Origin: Escherichia albertii NBRC 107761 = DSM 17582
Lineage (GTDB): Bacteria > Pseudomonadota > Gammaproteobacteria > Enterobacterales > Enterobacteriaceae
Assembly (NCBI RefSeq): GCF_000759775.1
Contig: NZ_BBMY01000039.1
Span: forward strand, 1-34,116
Direction of reading: 5' to 3'
Length of the DNA stretch: 34,116 bases
The position numbers and the translations under genes are program-made. The notes under the pieces were generated by a model. The model ran no database searches and was not told where the DNA came from. It worked only from the letters and a program-made list of their open reading frames with translations. Shown here in pieces: positions 32,846 to 34,116 of the stretch (positions are counted from its first letter, which is position 1; the number at the start of each line of letters is the position of its first letter).

Positions 32846-33976
32846 TTAATGACCAGAAGGCGTTGCTGTAAGTTTACTGTTGTAACTCTGTACCAGGGAA
32901 AACAGTATTTGCGTTACATGCCCTGCAGATAATTGAGCGTTGTGGGTAAGCGCTGTTTGCATCGTGTGGATAAAGCGCCTGCTGGCTGCTAAAGAGAGCG
33001 TTTTAGCATTATTATTATCTCCGCCTGTTAATGGGCAGGTCATTTTACGATTCTTTTCTTGCACCCATAGTTGCCACTGATTTTTCCACCAGCCATGATA
33101 CGTTATTCCCTGAAAATACCAGGGCGTATAAATGTCACTGTCATTTATCTCCTCTTCTACAAACCAAAGCTCCCCCTGCCGTTGGCGAAATTGCTCTGCC
33201 CAGGCAGTAATGGCTGCGCCTCTAAGAAAGCATTCATGCGAAATGACGTGTATCTTCACCTCTGGATAGAGGATACTCAGTAAACGAAAATGCCCGTGCG
33301 TAGCGATAACCGGACGCAGAATCGCACCTCTGGCATTGCGTTTGAGCACCGCACTTCCATACTGAATTTCATCGAACTGACTGCGGTTTAGAAATTGCGT
33401 ATTGCGCATATCAACGCGTTGTACGATGTCACTATGATGCAAATCAGGCTCAACATGTCCTTTCCAGCAATAACGCAACGTTTCCCCGATCGGATGCTGA
33501 GTAAAATTAGTGGAGAGGTGAAGAATATTGCCACGCGCGGTATCAAAGGTGAGCAGAACATACAGTTTCTGGCCCGCGCTCTCTCCTTGAAAAGGCACAA
33601 TAAGAGGAACCGTTTCAATTCGTTCTGGTGGTGCTATTTCTCTTTGTAAAAGCTGTTTGGGCGTCCAGACTTTTTTGCAGACGCGACACTGAACGCGCTG
33701 TGTTCCCTGTGGATTATGACCATAGCAAATAATTTCTTTGCTGTAACAGACGGGACAAAAAAGACCGGTTTTACAGGCATATGCAGTTAAGTATGCCGAT
33801 AGCCAGTCACGAAATTGTTGCCCATCAAACAGGGGAGGGTAACTTCCACATGCCTGGCAGTGCAATGCTGGATATCCCAGCCTGTAGTCTGGCCAACTGT
33901 AATCAGCAGATGTTGGTAACCCTAAATTGCGACAACCAAACGTTTTGCAGGTATTAATTGTAAATAGTGTCGACAT
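32846..33976 (-). CDS. Zinc-ribbon protein resembling IS1-type transposase
   Basis: Protein of 376 residues that I cannot assign to a named gene. It starts with two Cys4 zinc-ribbon-like units: C10, C15, C40, C43 and C74, C77, C97, C100. The second (CPVCYSKE ... GTQRVQCRVCKKVWTPK) closely follows the pattern of the IS1 InsA zinc finger (CPxC ... GxQRxxC ... CxKxW). The middle (YVLLTFDTARGNILHLSTN) looks like the first strand of an RNase-H-like fold with an acidic residue, followed by mixed strands and helices. I see no clear DDE triad and no terminal inverted repeats, so it looks like a domesticated or non-mobile relative. The start ATG at 33976 was taken as given. It is divergent from the partial gene at the window end. 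Confidence 0.7.
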   Translation of the reverse strand: MSTLFTINTCKTFGCRNLGLPTSADYSWPDYRLGYPALHCQACGSYPPLFDGQQFRDWLSAYLTAYACKTGLFCPVCYSKEIICYGHNPQGTQRVQCRVCKKVWTPKQLLQREIAPPERIETVPLIVPFQGESAGQKLYVLLTFDTARGNILHLSTNFTQHPIGETLRYCWKGHVEPDLHHSDIVQRVDMRNTQFLNRSQFDEIQYGSAVLKRNARGAILRPVIATHGHFRLLSILYPEVKIHVISHECFLRGAAITAWAEQFRQRQGELWFVEEEINDSDIYTPWYFQGITYHGWWKNQWQLWVQEKNRKMTCPLTGGDNNNAKTLSLAASRRFIHTMQTALTHNAQLSAGHVTQILFSLVQSYNSKLTATPSGH

Positions 33977-34033
33977 AAGCCACCAACGATTTCAAGAGGT
34001 CGTTGATTCTGCCCTGTAACTCTTGATAGGTAG

Positions 34034-34049
34034 TGTGAGCAGACTCACA
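34034..34049 (+). promoter_or_regulatory. Perfect CRP palindrome
   Basis: TGTGA-N6-TCACA matches the CRP consensus at all ten core positions. It lies 60-75 bp before an ATG with a good ribosome site at 34109 and about 58 bp before the divergent zinc-ribbon start, so it may control either gene. Confidence 0.75.
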
Positions 34050-34108
34050 TAAAGAAACTTTTCAAAACGTAAAGTAACAAATCTTTATATAACTGAAAGG
34101 AACGGGTT

Positions 34109-34116
34109 ATGAAGAT
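34109..34116 (+). CDS. First codons of a gene cut by the window end
   Basis: Only ATG AAG AT is visible, with AAAGGAA eight to fourteen bases before it and the CRP palindrome further upstream. Met-Lys is a common start of exported proteins, but two codons do not allow a call. In K-12 the next conserved gene, chaA, reads on the other strand, so this is probably an accessory gene. Confidence 0.5.

Overview
The window is chromosomal DNA of an Escherichia, almost certainly E. coli. Most products match, as far as I can recall them, the K-12 proteins residue for residue or nearly so (FadR, YcgB, DadA, YchF, Pth, Prs, HemA, PrfA, KdsA), and the gene order fadR-ycgB-dadAX-cvrA-ldcA-emtA-ycgR-ymgE ... 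treA ... ychF-pth-ychH-dauA-prs-ispE-lolB / hemA-prfA-prmC-sirB2-sirB1-kdsA is the K-12 order. Three departures from K-12 point to a pathogenic-type lineage such as phylogroup B2: a transport cluster between ymgE and treA, loss of the dihydroxyacetone operon and of the K-12 gene ycgV, and a zinc-ribbon gene after kdsA.

Layout. 1-9.6 kb holds core genes: the fatty-acid regulator fadR, stress gene ycgB, the CRP-controlled D-alanine catabolic operon dadAX, antiporter cvrA, the murein-recycling pair ldcA and emtA, and the flagellar brake ycgR with a sigma-28 promoter. 9.7-16.5 kb holds ymgE and then, on the minus strand, an operon of substrate-binding protein, FecCD-type permease, ATPase, methyltransferase, ModD-like protein and TonB-dependent receptor. 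This is the cluster described in extraintestinal E. coli as prrA-modD-yc73-fepC and assigned to iron uptake. Two things stand out. The receptor gene carries two in-frame stop codons. The promoter region carries what looks like a ModE (molybdate repressor) operator, and the ATPase resembles Haemophilus MolC, so I argue the cargo is molybdate, tungstate or a complex of them rather than iron.

16.5-20.3 kb is an accessory stretch. It holds an AT-rich orphan gene of unknown function, the periplasmic trehalase treA, and a deletion scar that retains only the C-terminal DNA-binding end of dhaR. The scar contains a 13-bp inverted repeat.

20.3-32.7 kb is housekeeping: the ribosome-associated ATPase YchF, peptidyl-tRNA hydrolase, stress protein YchH, the C4-dicarboxylate transporter DauA, PRPP synthase, and the convergent or divergent lolB-ispE-prs and hemA-prfA-prmC-sirB2-sirB1-kdsA operons, many with overlapping stop/start codons. 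32.7-34.1 kb carries a two-ribbon zinc protein that resembles a domesticated IS1-type transposase. After it come a perfect CRP palindrome and the first codons of a gene cut by the window end. I saw no tRNA, rRNA or CRISPR array.
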